NCBI RefSeq assembly: GCF_001544535.1
Contig: NZ_FCON02000003.1
Span: 1 to 64,000 of the forward strand
Origin: Caballeronia choica
GTDB taxonomy: Bacteria; Pseudomonadota; Gammaproteobacteria; Burkholderiales; Burkholderiaceae
Direction: 5' to 3'
Length of the DNA stretch: 64,000 bases
This document shows positions 55,357 to 64,000 of the stretch, piece by piece. Under the pieces are notes generated by a model, which saw only the letters and a list, made by a program, of their open reading frames with translations, was not told where the DNA came from and did no database searches. Positions within the stretch are counted from its first letter, which is position 1, and the number at the start of each line of letters is the position of its first letter. A program made the translations under genes and the position numbers.

Positions 55357-55427
55357 GCAGCGAATATCGCGCGGGACAGGGACGCAATATCTGGGTTAGT
55401 TGGTGTCACTACGGGTGTTGTCAAAAG

Positions 55428-56069
55428 ATGGGGAGCATCATGGGGTCGGTCTCGATGCAATCGCAAGCGGGCTCGCGTGGCGAGCGTATGTCGGCGTTCG
55501 TTGACGGGGAATCGCTCGACGAGCTTGGGAACATCAGCCAGTTTCTGGCGGATTTGAAGAATCAGGACCGCGCGGCGTGGTCGGACTACCACCTGATCGG
55601 CGACGCGCTGCGTTCAGACGATCTCGCGATCAGTCCCGCAACCAGTAGTGCGTTCATGGCGGCGTTCTCGCAGCGCTTCGAAGCAGAGGCGCACGTGTTC
55701 GCGCCCGCCGCGCTTCCGGCGCTGGCTCAAAAAGCGCGCTCCGGCATGCTGCGCCGGCGCGTCATGCCGGCATTCGCCGTTGCCGCGGCGGCCGCCACGC
55801 TGACGTGGATCGTCGTGCCGCAACTGCAGGGCGTCGATAGCCGTCTGGGGGGCGCGCAGGTGGCGAGCATTGCGCCGGCGGATTCCATGCAGCGTGTGGC
55901 GATGGCGTCGCTCCCGGCTGTCACGGCGCGTCCCGCCGTGGTCGAGGCGAACATCATCCGCGATGCCAGTCTCGACCAGTATCTCGAAGCGCATCAGCAG
56001 TTCTCGCAACAGCCGGTGCCCGGCGCGATGCCCCTGATTCGCGCAGCCGTCACCACGCAAGGCCAATAA
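55428..56069 (+). CDS. rseA: Anti-sigma-E factor RseA
   Basis: Membrane protein that holds RpoE inactive until envelope stress. The 213-residue product has the N-terminal sigma-binding segment ERMSAFVDGESLDELGNISQ and DRAAWSDYHLIGDALRSDDL, then one transmembrane helix near residue 110 (VMPAFAVAAAAATLTWIVV) and a periplasmic tail of about 85 residues. Start ATG 55428 is used, with alternatives at 55440. It lies 71 bases after rpoE and four bases before rseB. Confidence 0.92.
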   Translation: MGSIMGSVSMQSQAGSRGERMSAFVDGESLDELGNISQFLADLKNQDRAAWSDYHLIGDALRSDDLAISPATSSAFMAAFSQRFEAEAHVFAPAALPALAQKARSGMLRRRVMPAFAVAAAAATLTWIVVPQLQGVDSRLGGAQVASIAPADSMQRVAMASLPAVTARPAVVEANIIRDASLDQYLEAHQQFSQQPVPGAMPLIRAAVTTQGQ

Positions 56070-56073
56070 ACTG

Positions 56074-57117
56074 ATGCAAGGATTGCGGTTGAACAAAACG
56101 ACATATTGGGGGCGGCTGCTGGCATTGATGTTCTGTGCAGCCGCATTGTTTGCCGCAGCATCAGGTGCTTTCGCGCAAGGCGACGATCCCGCCGCCACGC
56201 GCCGTGCCGCCGCCGAATTGCTCAACCGGATTCACGAGGCGGCTCAGCAGCAGAATTACGAAGGCACGTTCGTCTACCAGCGCGGGGCGTTGGTTCAATC
56301 GTCGCGGATCACACACGCGGCCGCGCGCGGCGACGGCGAGTACGAATCGCTCGAAAGCCTCGATGGCAAGCCGCGCAAGATGCTTCGCCACGACGACGAC
56401 ATGTTCACCTTCGTGCCCGAACGCCATTTATGCGTGGTCGAGAAACGGCAGAACAAGGATTCGTTCCCCGCGCTGCTCGCAACGAGCGGCGATCAGGTGC
56501 TCTCGGTGTACGACCCGAAAATGCTCGGCACCGACCGCGTGGCGGGCGTCGACAGCCAGGTCATCGAACTCGATCCCAAAGATTCCTATCGTTTCGCCTA
56601 CAAGCTCTGGGCCGATGCCAGGACGGGGCTGTTGCTGCGTGCGCAGACGCTCGACCCGGACGGCCAGGTGCTGGAGCAGCTTTCGTTTTCGCAAGTGCGC
56701 ATCGGCGGTCCGGTCGACAAGGCGGCGATTGCGAATGGCATCCGCAATACGGCGGGCTGGACGATCGTGCGTCCGCCGGTGGAACCGGTCGACATGGAAG
56801 CGCAAGGCTGGCAATTGACGCCGAATGTCGCCGGCTTCCGCAAGATTCGCGAACTGCGCCGTCCGATGGCGTCGCGTGAGGAAGGCCAGCCGCCGATCCC
56901 GGTCGATCAGGCCGTGTTCTCGGACGGCCTTGCCGCGATCTCGATTTTCGTCGAGCCGGTGGAAAAGAATTCCCGCAAGGAAGGTGCGGGAAATACCGGC
57001 GCGACGCACGTGCTCGTCAAGCGCCGCGGGGATTTCTGGATTACTTTACTTGGGGAAGTGCCGCAGGCCACGTTGCAGCAATTTGCTTCTACCATAGAAT
57101 ACAAGCCTTCCAAGTAA
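56074..57117 (+). CDS. rseB: Sigma-E regulator MucB/RseB
   Basis: A periplasmic protein that protects RseA from cleavage. The 347-residue product has a signal peptide (YWGRLLALMFCAAALFAAAS, cleavage near AFAQ) and the MucB/RseB features NYEGTFVYQRGALVQSSRIT, ESLDGKPRKMLRHDDDMFTF and the large C-terminal domain beginning RPPVEPVDMEAQGW. It starts four bases after the rseA stop and continues to mucD 16 bases later. Confidence 0.94.
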   Translation: MQGLRLNKTTYWGRLLALMFCAAALFAAASGAFAQGDDPAATRRAAAELLNRIHEAAQQQNYEGTFVYQRGALVQSSRITHAAARGDGEYESLESLDGKPRKMLRHDDDMFTFVPERHLCVVEKRQNKDSFPALLATSGDQVLSVYDPKMLGTDRVAGVDSQVIELDPKDSYRFAYKLWADARTGLLLRAQTLDPDGQVLEQLSFSQVRIGGPVDKAAIANGIRNTAGWTIVRPPVEPVDMEAQGWQLTPNVAGFRKIRELRRPMASREEGQPPIPVDQAVFSDGLAAISIFVEPVEKNSRKEGAGNTGATHVLVKRRGDFWITLLGEVPQATLQQFASTIEYKPSK

Positions 57118-57133
57118 TCCCTCGGCCCTCGAT

Positions 57134-58681
57134 ATGAGCATCTCCTCGCTGCGCAAGTTTTTCGCGGCCGCGGCGCTTGCCGTGTGCCTGCCGTTTGTTT
57201 CGTGCGCGGCAGCCTCGGCAACCCCGACAGTGACCTTGCCCGATTTCACGACCCTCGTCGACAAGGTGGGGCCGTCGGTCGTCAATATCCGGACGACTTC
57301 GCGCGTCGGGACGAGTAGCGATCTGCGCGGACTTCCTCCGGGCATGGACGAAGGCGACATGTCCGACTTCTTCCGGCGCTTCTTCGGCATTCCGATGCCC
57401 GGGCAACCGGGCGCGCCGCGCGGCGGCGGTGGGGGAGGCGGCGGTGGCGGTGGTGGAAGCGACGGCGGCAAAGGCGGCGGCGGCCGGGGCGCGCTCCCCG
57501 ACGACAGCCAGGACAACTCCGAGCAAAGCAGCGGCGTCGGCTCCGGTTTCATCCTCTCGACGGACGGCTACGTGATGACAAACGCCCACGTTGTGGACGA
57601 CGCCGACACCATCTACGTCACGCTCACCGACAAACGCGAGTTCAAGGCGCGTCTCGTCGGCGTCGACGAACGCACGGACGTCGCAGTCGTGAAGATCAGC
57701 GCCACGAACCTGCCGGCGATCACCATCGGCGACTCGAACAAGGTGAGGGTCGGCGAATGGGTGCTCGCGATCGGCTCGCCGTTCGGTCTCGACAACACGG
57801 TGACGGCCGGCATCGTCAGCGCGAAGGGGCGCGACACGGGCGACTACCTGCCGTTCATCCAGACCGACGTCGCGGTGAATCCGGGCAACTCGGGCGGCCC
57901 GCTCATCAACATGGCGGGCGAGGTGATCGGCATCAATTCGCAGATCTACAGCCGGACCGGCGGCTTCATGGGCATCTCGTTCGCGATTCCGATCGACGAA
58001 GCGATGCGCGTCGCGGATCAACTGAAGACGGTCGGCAAGGTCGTGCGCGGCCGGATCGCGGTGGCGATCGGCGAGGTGACGAAGGACGTCGCCGATTCGC
58101 TCGGGTTGCCGAAGGCGCAGGGCGCGCTCGTCTCCAGCGTCGAGGCGGGCGGTCCGGCCGACAAGGCGGGCATCCAGCCGGGCGACATCATCCTGAAATA
58201 CAACGGCCACAACGTCGAGACGGCGACGGACCTGCCGCGCATGGTCGGCGACACCAAGCCGGGCTCGAAGGCGACCATCACCGTGTGGCGGAAAGGCCAG
58301 ACGCGCGACCTGCCGATCACCATTGCCGAAATGCAGCCGGACAAGGTAGCGAAGGCCGAGCAGAAGAAAACGCCGGTGCCGAAGGAGCGCGCGAGCAATT
58401 CGCTCGGCATGGCCGTCAGCGACATTCCCGCCGACCAGAAGAAGGCGTTGCAACTGACGAACGGTGTGCTGGTCGATGCGGTGGAAGGGCCGGCCGCGCG
58501 CGCGGGCTTCCAGAAGGGCGACATCATCCTGCGCATCGGCGATACGGACATCACGAGCGCGAAGCAGTTCGAAGCCGTCGCGCAAAACGTCGATCCGGGC
58601 AAGATGGTCGCCGTCCTCGTGCGTCGCGGCGACAATACGCAGTTCGTGCCGTTGCGCCCACGCGCGCAGGCGCAGAAATAA
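57134..58681 (+). CDS. mucD: DegP/MucD-type periplasmic serine protease (Do family)
   Basis: Degrades misfolded periplasmic proteins. The 515-residue protein has a signal peptide, the chymotrypsin-like catalytic triad His152 (VMTNAHVVDD), Asp182 (ERTDVAVVKI) and Ser253 (VNPGNSGGPLIN), and two PDZ domains near residues 310 and 430. A loop of about 30 residues near residue 95 is almost all Gly. The gene ends the sigma-E operon as mucD does in other species; glutaredoxin follows nine bases later. Confidence 0.94.
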   Translation: MSISSLRKFFAAAALAVCLPFVSCAAASATPTVTLPDFTTLVDKVGPSVVNIRTTSRVGTSSDLRGLPPGMDEGDMSDFFRRFFGIPMPGQPGAPRGGGGGGGGGGGGSDGGKGGGGRGALPDDSQDNSEQSSGVGSGFILSTDGYVMTNAHVVDDADTIYVTLTDKREFKARLVGVDERTDVAVVKISATNLPAITIGDSNKVRVGEWVLAIGSPFGLDNTVTAGIVSAKGRDTGDYLPFIQTDVAVNPGNSGGPLINMAGEVIGINSQIYSRTGGFMGISFAIPIDEAMRVADQLKTVGKVVRGRIAVAIGEVTKDVADSLGLPKAQGALVSSVEAGGPADKAGIQPGDIILKYNGHNVETATDLPRMVGDTKPGSKATITVWRKGQTRDLPITIAEMQPDKVAKAEQKKTPVPKERASNSLGMAVSDIPADQKKALQLTNGVLVDAVEGPAARAGFQKGDIILRIGDTDITSAKQFEAVAQNVDPGKMVAVLVRRGDNTQFVPLRPRAQAQK

Positions 58682-58690
58682 GCGGCGGCG

Positions 58691-58942
58691 ATGGCATCAT
58701 TCACGCTCTACGGGCGCGCATGGTGCCATCTGTGCGATGATCTGCGCGCCGGACTCGAACCGATAGCGTCGGAGTTCGGCGTAGGCATCGAGTGGATCGA
58801 CATCGACACCGATCCCGCGCTCGAAGCGCGTTATGACGAACGCGTTCCCGTGCTGGTCCTGGATGGCGTCGAATTGTGCCACTACCATCTCGACGCATCA
58901 CGCGTGCGCGCGGCGCTCGAAGCACGCGGCGCGTCATCCTGA
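58691..58942 (+). CDS. Glutaredoxin-family protein
   Basis: An 83-residue thioredoxin-fold protein with redox pair Cys12-His-Leu-Cys15 (YGRAWCHLCDDLRAGLEP) and cis-Pro segment ERVPVLVLDGVELC. This is the short glutaredoxin-like type (YfcG/DUF836 group) often found between mucD and lepA. It starts nine bases after mucD, so it belongs to the same transcript. Substrate unknown. Confidence 0.88.
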   Translation: MASFTLYGRAWCHLCDDLRAGLEPIASEFGVGIEWIDIDTDPALEARYDERVPVLVLDGVELCHYHLDASRVRAALEARGASS

Positions 58943-58999
58943 AAAGCTTGTCCGCACTGGCCCCAGCCGCAAAAAACGCCGGCCGAACCCCGTTTCGGC

Positions 59000-59005
59000 T
59001 AAAAT
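59000..59005 (+). promoter_or_regulatory. Possible -10 element (TAAAAT) of the lepA promoter, upstream of the intron
   Basis: TAAAAT ten bases before the putative intron start, by position the remnant of the original lepA promoter. No clear -35. Low confidence. Confidence 0.35.
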
Positions 59006-60040
59006 GCTGGGGTTTGTGCGACACGCACGCTCGTGTCCGTCAGCCCTCGTTACGGGCATCGACCTCGTCGGCGAAAGCTGACCATTGGTTGGCACCTTGT
59101 GGCCAACAACTTGTAGAGAAGCGAAACCCGGTTGGGCATATTGGGTTTCGCCACAGGCGAAACTTCGGTATGTCGTTCAGTGCCGAGAATCGCATTGTAA
59201 TTACCTGATTACCGTCAGGTACCGCCCAGTCAGCGGCTTCATCCCCGCCGACTAGGCGGATTGATGTTTGCAAGTCCCGCGCGTCATGCAACGGATTCGC
59301 TACGCGATACGAGCGAAAGCTCGGTGTGTCATTGTTCGACCCGCTCCTGCTGTCTGGGCGCGGATAGTGAACCTGCTATGCGACTAGCAGTAGCCTAGGA
59401 GGACATGCGTCACTGGTAACGGTGGGGTGTGAAGCTCTTCTGACAATGTAGCCCCCGGAAGGTCGGGTGGACGAGAATCGTGAGGTTTTCGTCCAGCGGT
59501 CCCTAGTAGCGTGGGACCTAGGCGCTAGGCTGGCTGATATGGTTAATGTAAGTGAACTGCTGATAAACATCGTTAGCATTGTAGTGCCAAAGCTACTGGG
59601 CACTGACCAAAATGGTAAGCGGCCGGTTCTCCCGTTGGACCCTCGGGACACGTCGTCGAAGCGCCGCCGGTGAAAAGGCAGAACCTAAGTCAGTCATGTG
59701 ACATGCTGGGAACGTGGTAAGCCCGTATTTTCGCCGGTGCTGATTGGCTGGCAGGCGGACCGTAAGGAACGCTGTTGATTGTGCGGGTATGGGACGACGG
59801 AAAAAGCGAACGCCGGGCGTTAATGGTCCGGATAGGGGTTGGGACATCACCCCACGCGAAAGCGGGCAGACTTCCGTCTGGTCTACCGTCGCAAGATGGC
59901 TGACTGACCCTTGGTAACTTGGTGAGGTACGGATGCATGCGTCCGTACTGAGTGCAATTGTTGTTCCCCAGCGGGGCGTATCTGCCCCGCTGGGGGAGAT
60001 GCGTCTTCTGCTTGGGGACTTTTCCAAGTAGGAGAGCAGC

Positions 60041-61741
60041 ATGAAAGTATCTGGTCGAAAGACTGGATCTGCGCTTTCCCACGCGCCGGAAAACTGGTAC
60101 GCCGTCGATTGGCGTCGGGTTGAACGGAACGTGAGGGGAATGCAGATTCGAATTGCGAAGGCGACGCGAGAAGGCAAATGGCGCAGGGTGAAAGCCCTGC
60201 AACGGATGTTGACTCGCACGTTGTCCGCCAAGCTGTACGCGGTACGACGTGTTACACAGAACCAGGGTGCGCGAACGGCGGGAGTCGATCGCGAGCTATG
60301 GGATTCGCCTGAGAGCCGACGGCTTGCCGTCGGCAGGTTGAAGCGGCGCGGATACAAGCCTTTGCCTTTACGGAGGGTTTTTATCCCCAAGGCCAATGGA
60401 AAGGAACGCCCGCTGGGCATTCCGACCATGTTGGACAGGGCGATGCAAGCTCTGTACTTGCTGGCCTTGGAGCCCGTGGCAGAGTCGGCGAGCGATCCGA
60501 ACTCCTATGGATTCAGACAAAACCGCTCGACGGCCGATGCCATGGCCCAGATACGCGTTTGCATGTCCCAAAAGGATTCGTCCCAATGGGTGCTGGAAGC
60601 GGATATCAAAGGCTGCTTCGATTACCTCAGCCACACTTGGATGGAACGCAATGTCCCGATGGACACGGTGATCCTCCGGAAATGGCTAAAAGCTGGCCTG
60701 ATTTACAAAGGCGAGCTGCAGGCGACCGAGGCCGGAGCGCCGCAAGGGGGCATCATTTCCCCGACGCTGGCAAATGTGACGCTGAACGGGCTGGAACGAG
60801 AACTGGAGAAGCACCTCGGTGCCAAATTCGGGATCGTGAAGGCCAAGAAGTTGAAAGTCAATGTGGTGCGATACGCGGACGACTTTGTGATCACGGGCGT
60901 CTCGAAAGAGGTCCTAGAGAACGAGGTCCGACCTTGGGTTGAAGCATTCCTTGCAGTCCGGGGATTGCAGCTATCGGAGGAGAAAACGCACATAACCCAC
61001 ATTGACCAAGGCTTTGACTTCCTTGGGTGGAATTTCCGGAAGTACTCGGGAAAGATGCTCATGAAACCGAGCAAGAAGAGCGTGAAAACGTTCTATCGCA
61101 AGGTGGCGGAAGCGATTAGCGGGAACAAGACGGTGAAGCAGGAGGACCTGATCCGTCTGCTGAATCCGATGTTACGTGGGTGGGCGGAGTATCATCACCG
61201 CGTATCTGCCAAGCGGACGTTCAGCCGATTGGAGCATCTAGTTCATCAGAGGCTCTGGCGGTGGGCCAAGCGCCGGCACCCGCAGAAGGGCGCGGACTGG
61301 GTTCGAAAGAAGTATTTTCACTCGGTTGGCGAACGGAATTGGGTGTTCGGTGTTCCCGTAGTCAACGAAGATGGCAGTCGGCGGCTGCTTGAGCTGTACT
61401 CGCTCAGCGGGACGGCAATCAAGTATCCGACGAAGATTAAAGGGGAATACAACCCCTTTGACCCGCAGTGGGAGCAGTATGGTGAACAATTGCGACAGAA
61501 GCGCATGTGGGAACGCGTGCGCCATCGGAAGCAGTTGGGCAAGTTGTTCATGTCGCAGAGCGGACTTTGTGCCTTTTGCGGCTGCGCTCTGACCTTGGAA
61601 ACAGGTTGGCACGACCACCATCTGGTGTACCGGATGCATGGCGGTACCGACGCGCTGTCCAACAGAGTGTTGCTCCATCCGTACTGTCACCAGCAAGTGC
61701 ACGCTGGGAATCTGGTGGTAACTAAGCCGGTCCCCGGGTAG
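60041..61741 (+). CDS. ltrA: Group II intron reverse transcriptase/maturase with HNH endonuclease
   Basis: A 566-residue intron-encoded protein. It has an RT domain with YADD at residues 278-281 (VRYADDFVITGVSKEVLENE), RT-0 and finger motifs (PLGIPTMLDRAMQALYLLAL, GFRQNRSTADAMAQ), a maturase X region around residues 360-440 (NPMLRGWAEYHHRVSAKRTF), and a C-terminal HNH endonuclease with paired cysteines at 510 and 513 (CAFCGCALT) and HDHHLVYRMHGG. All active-site residues are present, so it could be active. An AGGAGAG ribosome site precedes ATG 60041. It aids splicing and insertion of the intron. Confidence 0.95.
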   Translation: MKVSGRKTGSALSHAPENWYAVDWRRVERNVRGMQIRIAKATREGKWRRVKALQRMLTRTLSAKLYAVRRVTQNQGARTAGVDRELWDSPESRRLAVGRLKRRGYKPLPLRRVFIPKANGKERPLGIPTMLDRAMQALYLLALEPVAESASDPNSYGFRQNRSTADAMAQIRVCMSQKDSSQWVLEADIKGCFDYLSHTWMERNVPMDTVILRKWLKAGLIYKGELQATEAGAPQGGIISPTLANVTLNGLERELEKHLGAKFGIVKAKKLKVNVVRYADDFVITGVSKEVLENEVRPWVEAFLAVRGLQLSEEKTHITHIDQGFDFLGWNFRKYSGKMLMKPSKKSVKTFYRKVAEAISGNKTVKQEDLIRLLNPMLRGWAEYHHRVSAKRTFSRLEHLVHQRLWRWAKRRHPQKGADWVRKKYFHSVGERNWVFGVPVVNEDGSRRLLELYSLSGTAIKYPTKIKGEYNPFDPQWEQYGEQLRQKRMWERVRHRKQLGKLFMSQSGLCAFCGCALTLETGWHDHHLVYRMHGGTDALSNRVLLHPYCHQQVHAGNLVVTKPVPG

Positions 61742-61762
61742 GCGGGGCTTAGATGTAGGCTT

Positions 61763-61796
61763 GAGCTGTATGCGGGGAAACTCGCACGTACAGTTC
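61763..61796 (+). ncRNA. Group II intron domain V
   Basis: A 34-base hairpin GAGCTGTATGCGG-GGAAA-CTCGCACGTACAGTTC in outline: GAGC catalytic triad, a 2-base bulge side, GAAA tetraloop and closing GTTC. It is the most conserved part of a group II intron and comes 21 bases after the maturase stop. Confidence 0.9.
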
Positions 61797-61850
61797 TTAG
61801 GGGGCCCTTCTTCCGCAAGGAAGAGGGGCTACCCTACTCCCCCTATTTTC

Positions 61851-61887
61851 AAGGCGTGCTCCGCGTTTAGTCAGGGCGCGCCTTTTT
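61851..61887 (+). terminator. Terminator-like hairpin between the intron and lepA
   Basis: AAGGCGTGC pairs with GCGCGCCTT (one G-T) around a 16-base loop, followed by TTTTT. It lies only 18 bases before the lepA start codon, so it may be a leader attenuator rather than an end terminator. Confidence 0.45.
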
Positions 61888-61904
61888 CGCTTGATCGGCA
61901 CTGA

Positions 61905-63695
61905 ATGAATCATATTCGCAACTTTTCGATCATTGCGCACATCGACCACGGCAAATCGACGCTGGCCGACCGCATCATCCAGTTGTGCGGCGGCTTGTCC
62001 GACCGTGAAATGGAAGCGCAGGTTCTCGACTCGATGGATCTGGAGCGCGAGCGCGGCATCACGATCAAGGCGCAGACCGCTGCGCTCACCTACAAGGCCC
62101 GCGACGGCCAGATCTACAACCTCAATCTCATCGATACCCCGGGCCACGTCGACTTTTCCTACGAAGTCAGCCGCTCGCTGTCGGCGTGCGAAGGCGCGCT
62201 GCTCGTCGTCGATGCCAGCCAGGGTGTCGAGGCGCAGACCGTCGCCAACTGCTATACCGCGATCGAACTTGGCGTGGAAGTCGTGCCGGTGCTGAACAAG
62301 ATCGACCTGCCGGCGGCGAACCCCGAAAACGCGATCGAGGAAATCGAGGACGTGATCGGCATCCATGCCAGCGATGCCGTGCATTGCAGCGCCAAGACGG
62401 GCCTCGGCGTCGAAGACGTGCTCGAAGCGCTGATCGCCAAGGTGCCGCCGCCGAAGGGCGACCCGGAAGCGCCCCTGCAGGCGCTCATCATCGATTCGTG
62501 GTTCGACAACTACGTCGGCGTCGTGATGCTCGTGCGCATCAAGAACGGCACGCTGCGCCCGAAGGACAAGATCAAGATGATGGCGACCGGCGCGCAATAT
62601 CCGGTCGAAAGCTTGGGCGTGTTCGCGCCGAAGGCGACCAACCTCGCGTCGCTGTCGGCGGGGCAGGTGGGCTTCATCATCGCGGGCATCAAGGAACTGA
62701 CGGCGGCGAAGGTCGGCGATACGGTCACGCTCACCGCGCGGCCCGCGTCGGAACCGCTGCCGGGCTTCAAGGAAGTGAAGCCGCAGGTGTTCGCGGGGCT
62801 CTATCCGATCGAAGCGAATCAGTACGACGCGCTGCGCGAATCGCTCGAAAAGCTGAAGCTGAACGACTCGTCGCTGCAGTACGAGCCGGAAGTGTCGCAG
62901 GCGCTCGGCTTCGGCTTCCGTTGCGGCTTCCTCGGGCTCTTGCATATGGAAATCGTGCAGGAGCGGCTGGAACGCGAATTCGACATGGACCTCATCACGA
63001 CCGCGCCGACCGTGGTCTACGAGGTCGTGCAGCGCGACGGCACGGTGATCCAGGTCGAAAACCCGGCGAAGATGCCGGAGCCGCCGAAGATCGAGGAAGT
63101 GCGCGAGCCGATCGTCACCGTGAACCTGTACATGCCGCAAGAGTATGTCGGCTCGGTCATCACGCTGTGCACGAACAAGCGCGGCCAGCAGATCAACATG
63201 CAGTATCACGGGCGCCAGGTGCAACTCACCTACGAAATCCCGATGGCGGAAATCGTGCTCGACTTCTTCGACCGCCTGAAGTCCACGTCGCGCGGCTATG
63301 CGTCGATGGACTACGAGTTCAAGGAATACCGCGCCGCCGACGTCGTCAAGGTCGACATGCTGATCAACGGCGACAAGGTCGATGCGCTGTCGGTGATCGT
63401 GCACCGCTCGCAGAGCCAGCATCGCGGACGCGAAGTGGCGTCGAAGATGCGCGAGCTGATTCCGCGCCAGATGTACGACGTCGCGATCCAGGCGACCATC
63501 GGCGCGAACATCATCGCGCGCGAGAACATCAAGGCGCTGCGCAAGAACGTGCTCGCCAAGTGCTACGGCGGCGACATCACGCGCAAGAAGAAGCTGCTCG
63601 AGAAGCAGAAGGCGGGCAAGAAGCGGATGAAGCAGGTCGGCTCGGTCGAGATTCCGCAGGAGGCGTTCCTTGCCATTCTGCGCGTCGATGACTGA
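61905..63695 (+). CDS. lepA: Elongation factor 4 (LepA)
   Basis: A ribosome-bound GTPase that acts on back-translocation and initiation. The 596-residue protein has GTPase motifs [35 protein letters not shown] and [11 protein letters not shown] (NKxD), then the LepA-specific C-terminal domain ending [13 protein letters not shown]. It lies downstream of the group II intron, with a hairpin between. lepB follows 79 bases later. Confidence 0.97.
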   Translation: MNHIRNFSIIAHIDHGKSTLADRIIQLCGGLSDREMEAQVLDSMDLERERGITIKAQTAALTYKARDGQIYNLNLIDTPGHVDFSYEVSRSLSACEGALLVVDASQGVEAQTVANCYTAIELGVEVVPVLNKIDLPAANPENAIEEIEDVIGIHASDAVHCSAKTGLGVEDVLEALIAKVPPPKGDPEAPLQALIIDSWFDNYVGVVMLVRIKNGTLRPKDKIKMMATGAQYPVESLGVFAPKATNLASLSAGQVGFIIAGIKELTAAKVGDTVTLTARPASEPLPGFKEVKPQVFAGLYPIEANQYDALRESLEKLKLNDSSLQYEPEVSQALGFGFRCGFLGLLHMEIVQERLEREFDMDLITTAPTVVYEVVQRDGTVIQVENPAKMPEPPKIEEVREPIVTVNLYMPQEYVGSVITLCTNKRGQQINMQYHGRQVQLTYEIPMAEIVLDFFDRLKSTSRGYASMDYEFKEYRAADVVKVDMLINGDKVDALSVIVHRSQSQHRGREVASKMRELIPRQMYDVAIQATIGANIIARENIKALRKNVLAKCYGGDITRKKKLLEKQKAGKKRMKQVGSVEIPQEAFLAILRVDD

Positions 63696-63773
63696 CGGCA
63701 CGCCAGACACTGCCGTCAGCCAGACAAAGAGAACAACCGCGATAACAATCGCGATAACAACTGGAAACGATTG

Positions 63774-64000
63774 ATGAATTTTGCGTTGATTCTTTTGATC
63801 CTCGTCATCTTGACGGGTATTGCATGGGTGCTGGACAAGCTGGTGTTTCAGCCACAACGGCGGCGCGCCGCGGATGCCGCGGTCGCCGAATTCGACCGGC
63901 AGCAGGAGCGCATCGGCGAGCGTTTCGCCGATGAAAACGCGGCGCAAACGCGCGCGCGCCTGCGTGACGACAAGCTGCGCCAGCCGTGGTGGCTCGAATA
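63774..64000 (+). CDS. lepB: Signal peptidase I, N-terminal part (partial)
   Basis: The first 75 codons of a gene that runs off the window: MNFALILLILVILTGIAWVL then a second region of Arg/Gln and a segment that could lead into the catalytic part. One transmembrane helix at the N-terminus and position directly after lepA, as in other bacteria, identify lepB. The catalytic Ser and Lys lie beyond the end. Confidence 0.85.
   Translation, partial: MNFALILLILVILTGIAWVLDKLVFQPQRRRAADAAVAEFDRQQERIGERFADENAAQTRARLRDDKLRQPWWLE

Larger units (their letters stand above)
59016..61837 (+). mobile_element. Group II intron with its maturase/RT gene
   Basis: The element begins GTGCGACACG, the usual GUGYG group II start, at 59016. 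It carries a large ORF at 60041-61741, ends with a textbook domain V hairpin at 61763-61796 and a domain VI-like hairpin with a bulged A near 61831, closing in CTACCCTAC at 61837. About 1.0 kb of structured RNA (domains I-III) precedes the ORF, with hairpins such as GACACG/CGTGTC and GCGAAACCC/GGGTTTCGC. Flanks fused across the element read GGGGTTT|TCCCC. Total about 2.8 kb. It lies between glutaredoxin and lepA, in the presumed lepA leader. Boundaries were inferred by eye from the conserved ends. Confidence 0.85.

Noticed and set aside
59593-60429. A 278-codon minus strand frame inside the intron
   Set aside because: Overlaps domain III/IV structured RNA and the start of the maturase gene; no motif or ribosome site.
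61797-63947. A 716-codon minus strand frame
   Set aside because: Antisense of lepA with His/Arg/Val-rich shadow composition.

Overview
The window looks like the chromosome of a betaproteobacterium of the Burkholderiaceae, most likely Paraburkholderia, Caballeronia or a close relative. The DNA is GC-rich with strong GC3 bias. It carries the block yceD-rpmF-plsX-fabH-fabD-fabG-acpP-fabF-rpoE-rseA-rseB-mucD-grx-lepA-lepB and a 323-residue thymidylate synthase. Protein family assignments come from reading the translations; no database search was run.

Layout. Bases 1-15.9 kb hold mostly housekeeping genes: the end of a Fis-type regulator, thyA, a large FecR/DUF6600-like envelope protein, an ArsR-type regulator, a hotdog thioesterase, a SAM methyltransferase, fumC behind a phospholipase-D-type lipoprotein, a MATE exporter, an S4 RNA-binding protein and two small charged secreted proteins. 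A less GC-rich insert at 11.1-12.8 kb encodes a probable polymorphic effector with an Imm50-like immunity protein. At 16.0-18.0 kb lies a type IV (AbiE) toxin-antitoxin pair with a strikingly symmetric operator, next to a UvrD-like helicase gene with a LexA-type box. 20.4-24.0 kb: a conserved hypothetical gene, azlCD with an AraC regulator, creA and a 24-residue membrane protein.

24.1-27.8 kb is an L-lactate oxidation module: a GntR/FCD regulator facing lutABC, with a near-consensus promoter and a TTGGTC-A-GACCAA operator. tRNA-Asn and fdxA follow. 28.7-34.1 kb runs rightward (pncB, a truncated LutC remnant coupled to a Na+/H+ antiporter, ghrB, rmuC). 34.1-38.1 kb runs leftward (acetyltransferase, membrane protein, moeA, mobA, moaA: molybdenum cofactor synthesis), and rne follows with an unusually long leader whose putative promoter overlaps the start of rluC.

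42.5-45.6 kb is rluC, a HAD phosphatase, a Rieske protein and an S49 peptidase; a leftward pair (RsmI-like methylase, Maf) follows. From 47.1 kb to the end is one long rightward block: ribosome protein L32 and YceD, fatty-acid and phospholipid synthesis, the sigma-E envelope stress operon, glutaredoxin, then lepA and the start of lepB. Between glutaredoxin and lepA sits a complete-looking group II intron (about 2.8 kb) with an RT/maturase/HNH protein, so it lies in the presumed lepA leader.

The accessory parts that stand out are the effector-immunity cassette, the AbiE cassette with its nested operator, the group II intron and the truncated LUD gene. I did not see CRISPR arrays, rRNA, prophage or transposase genes.
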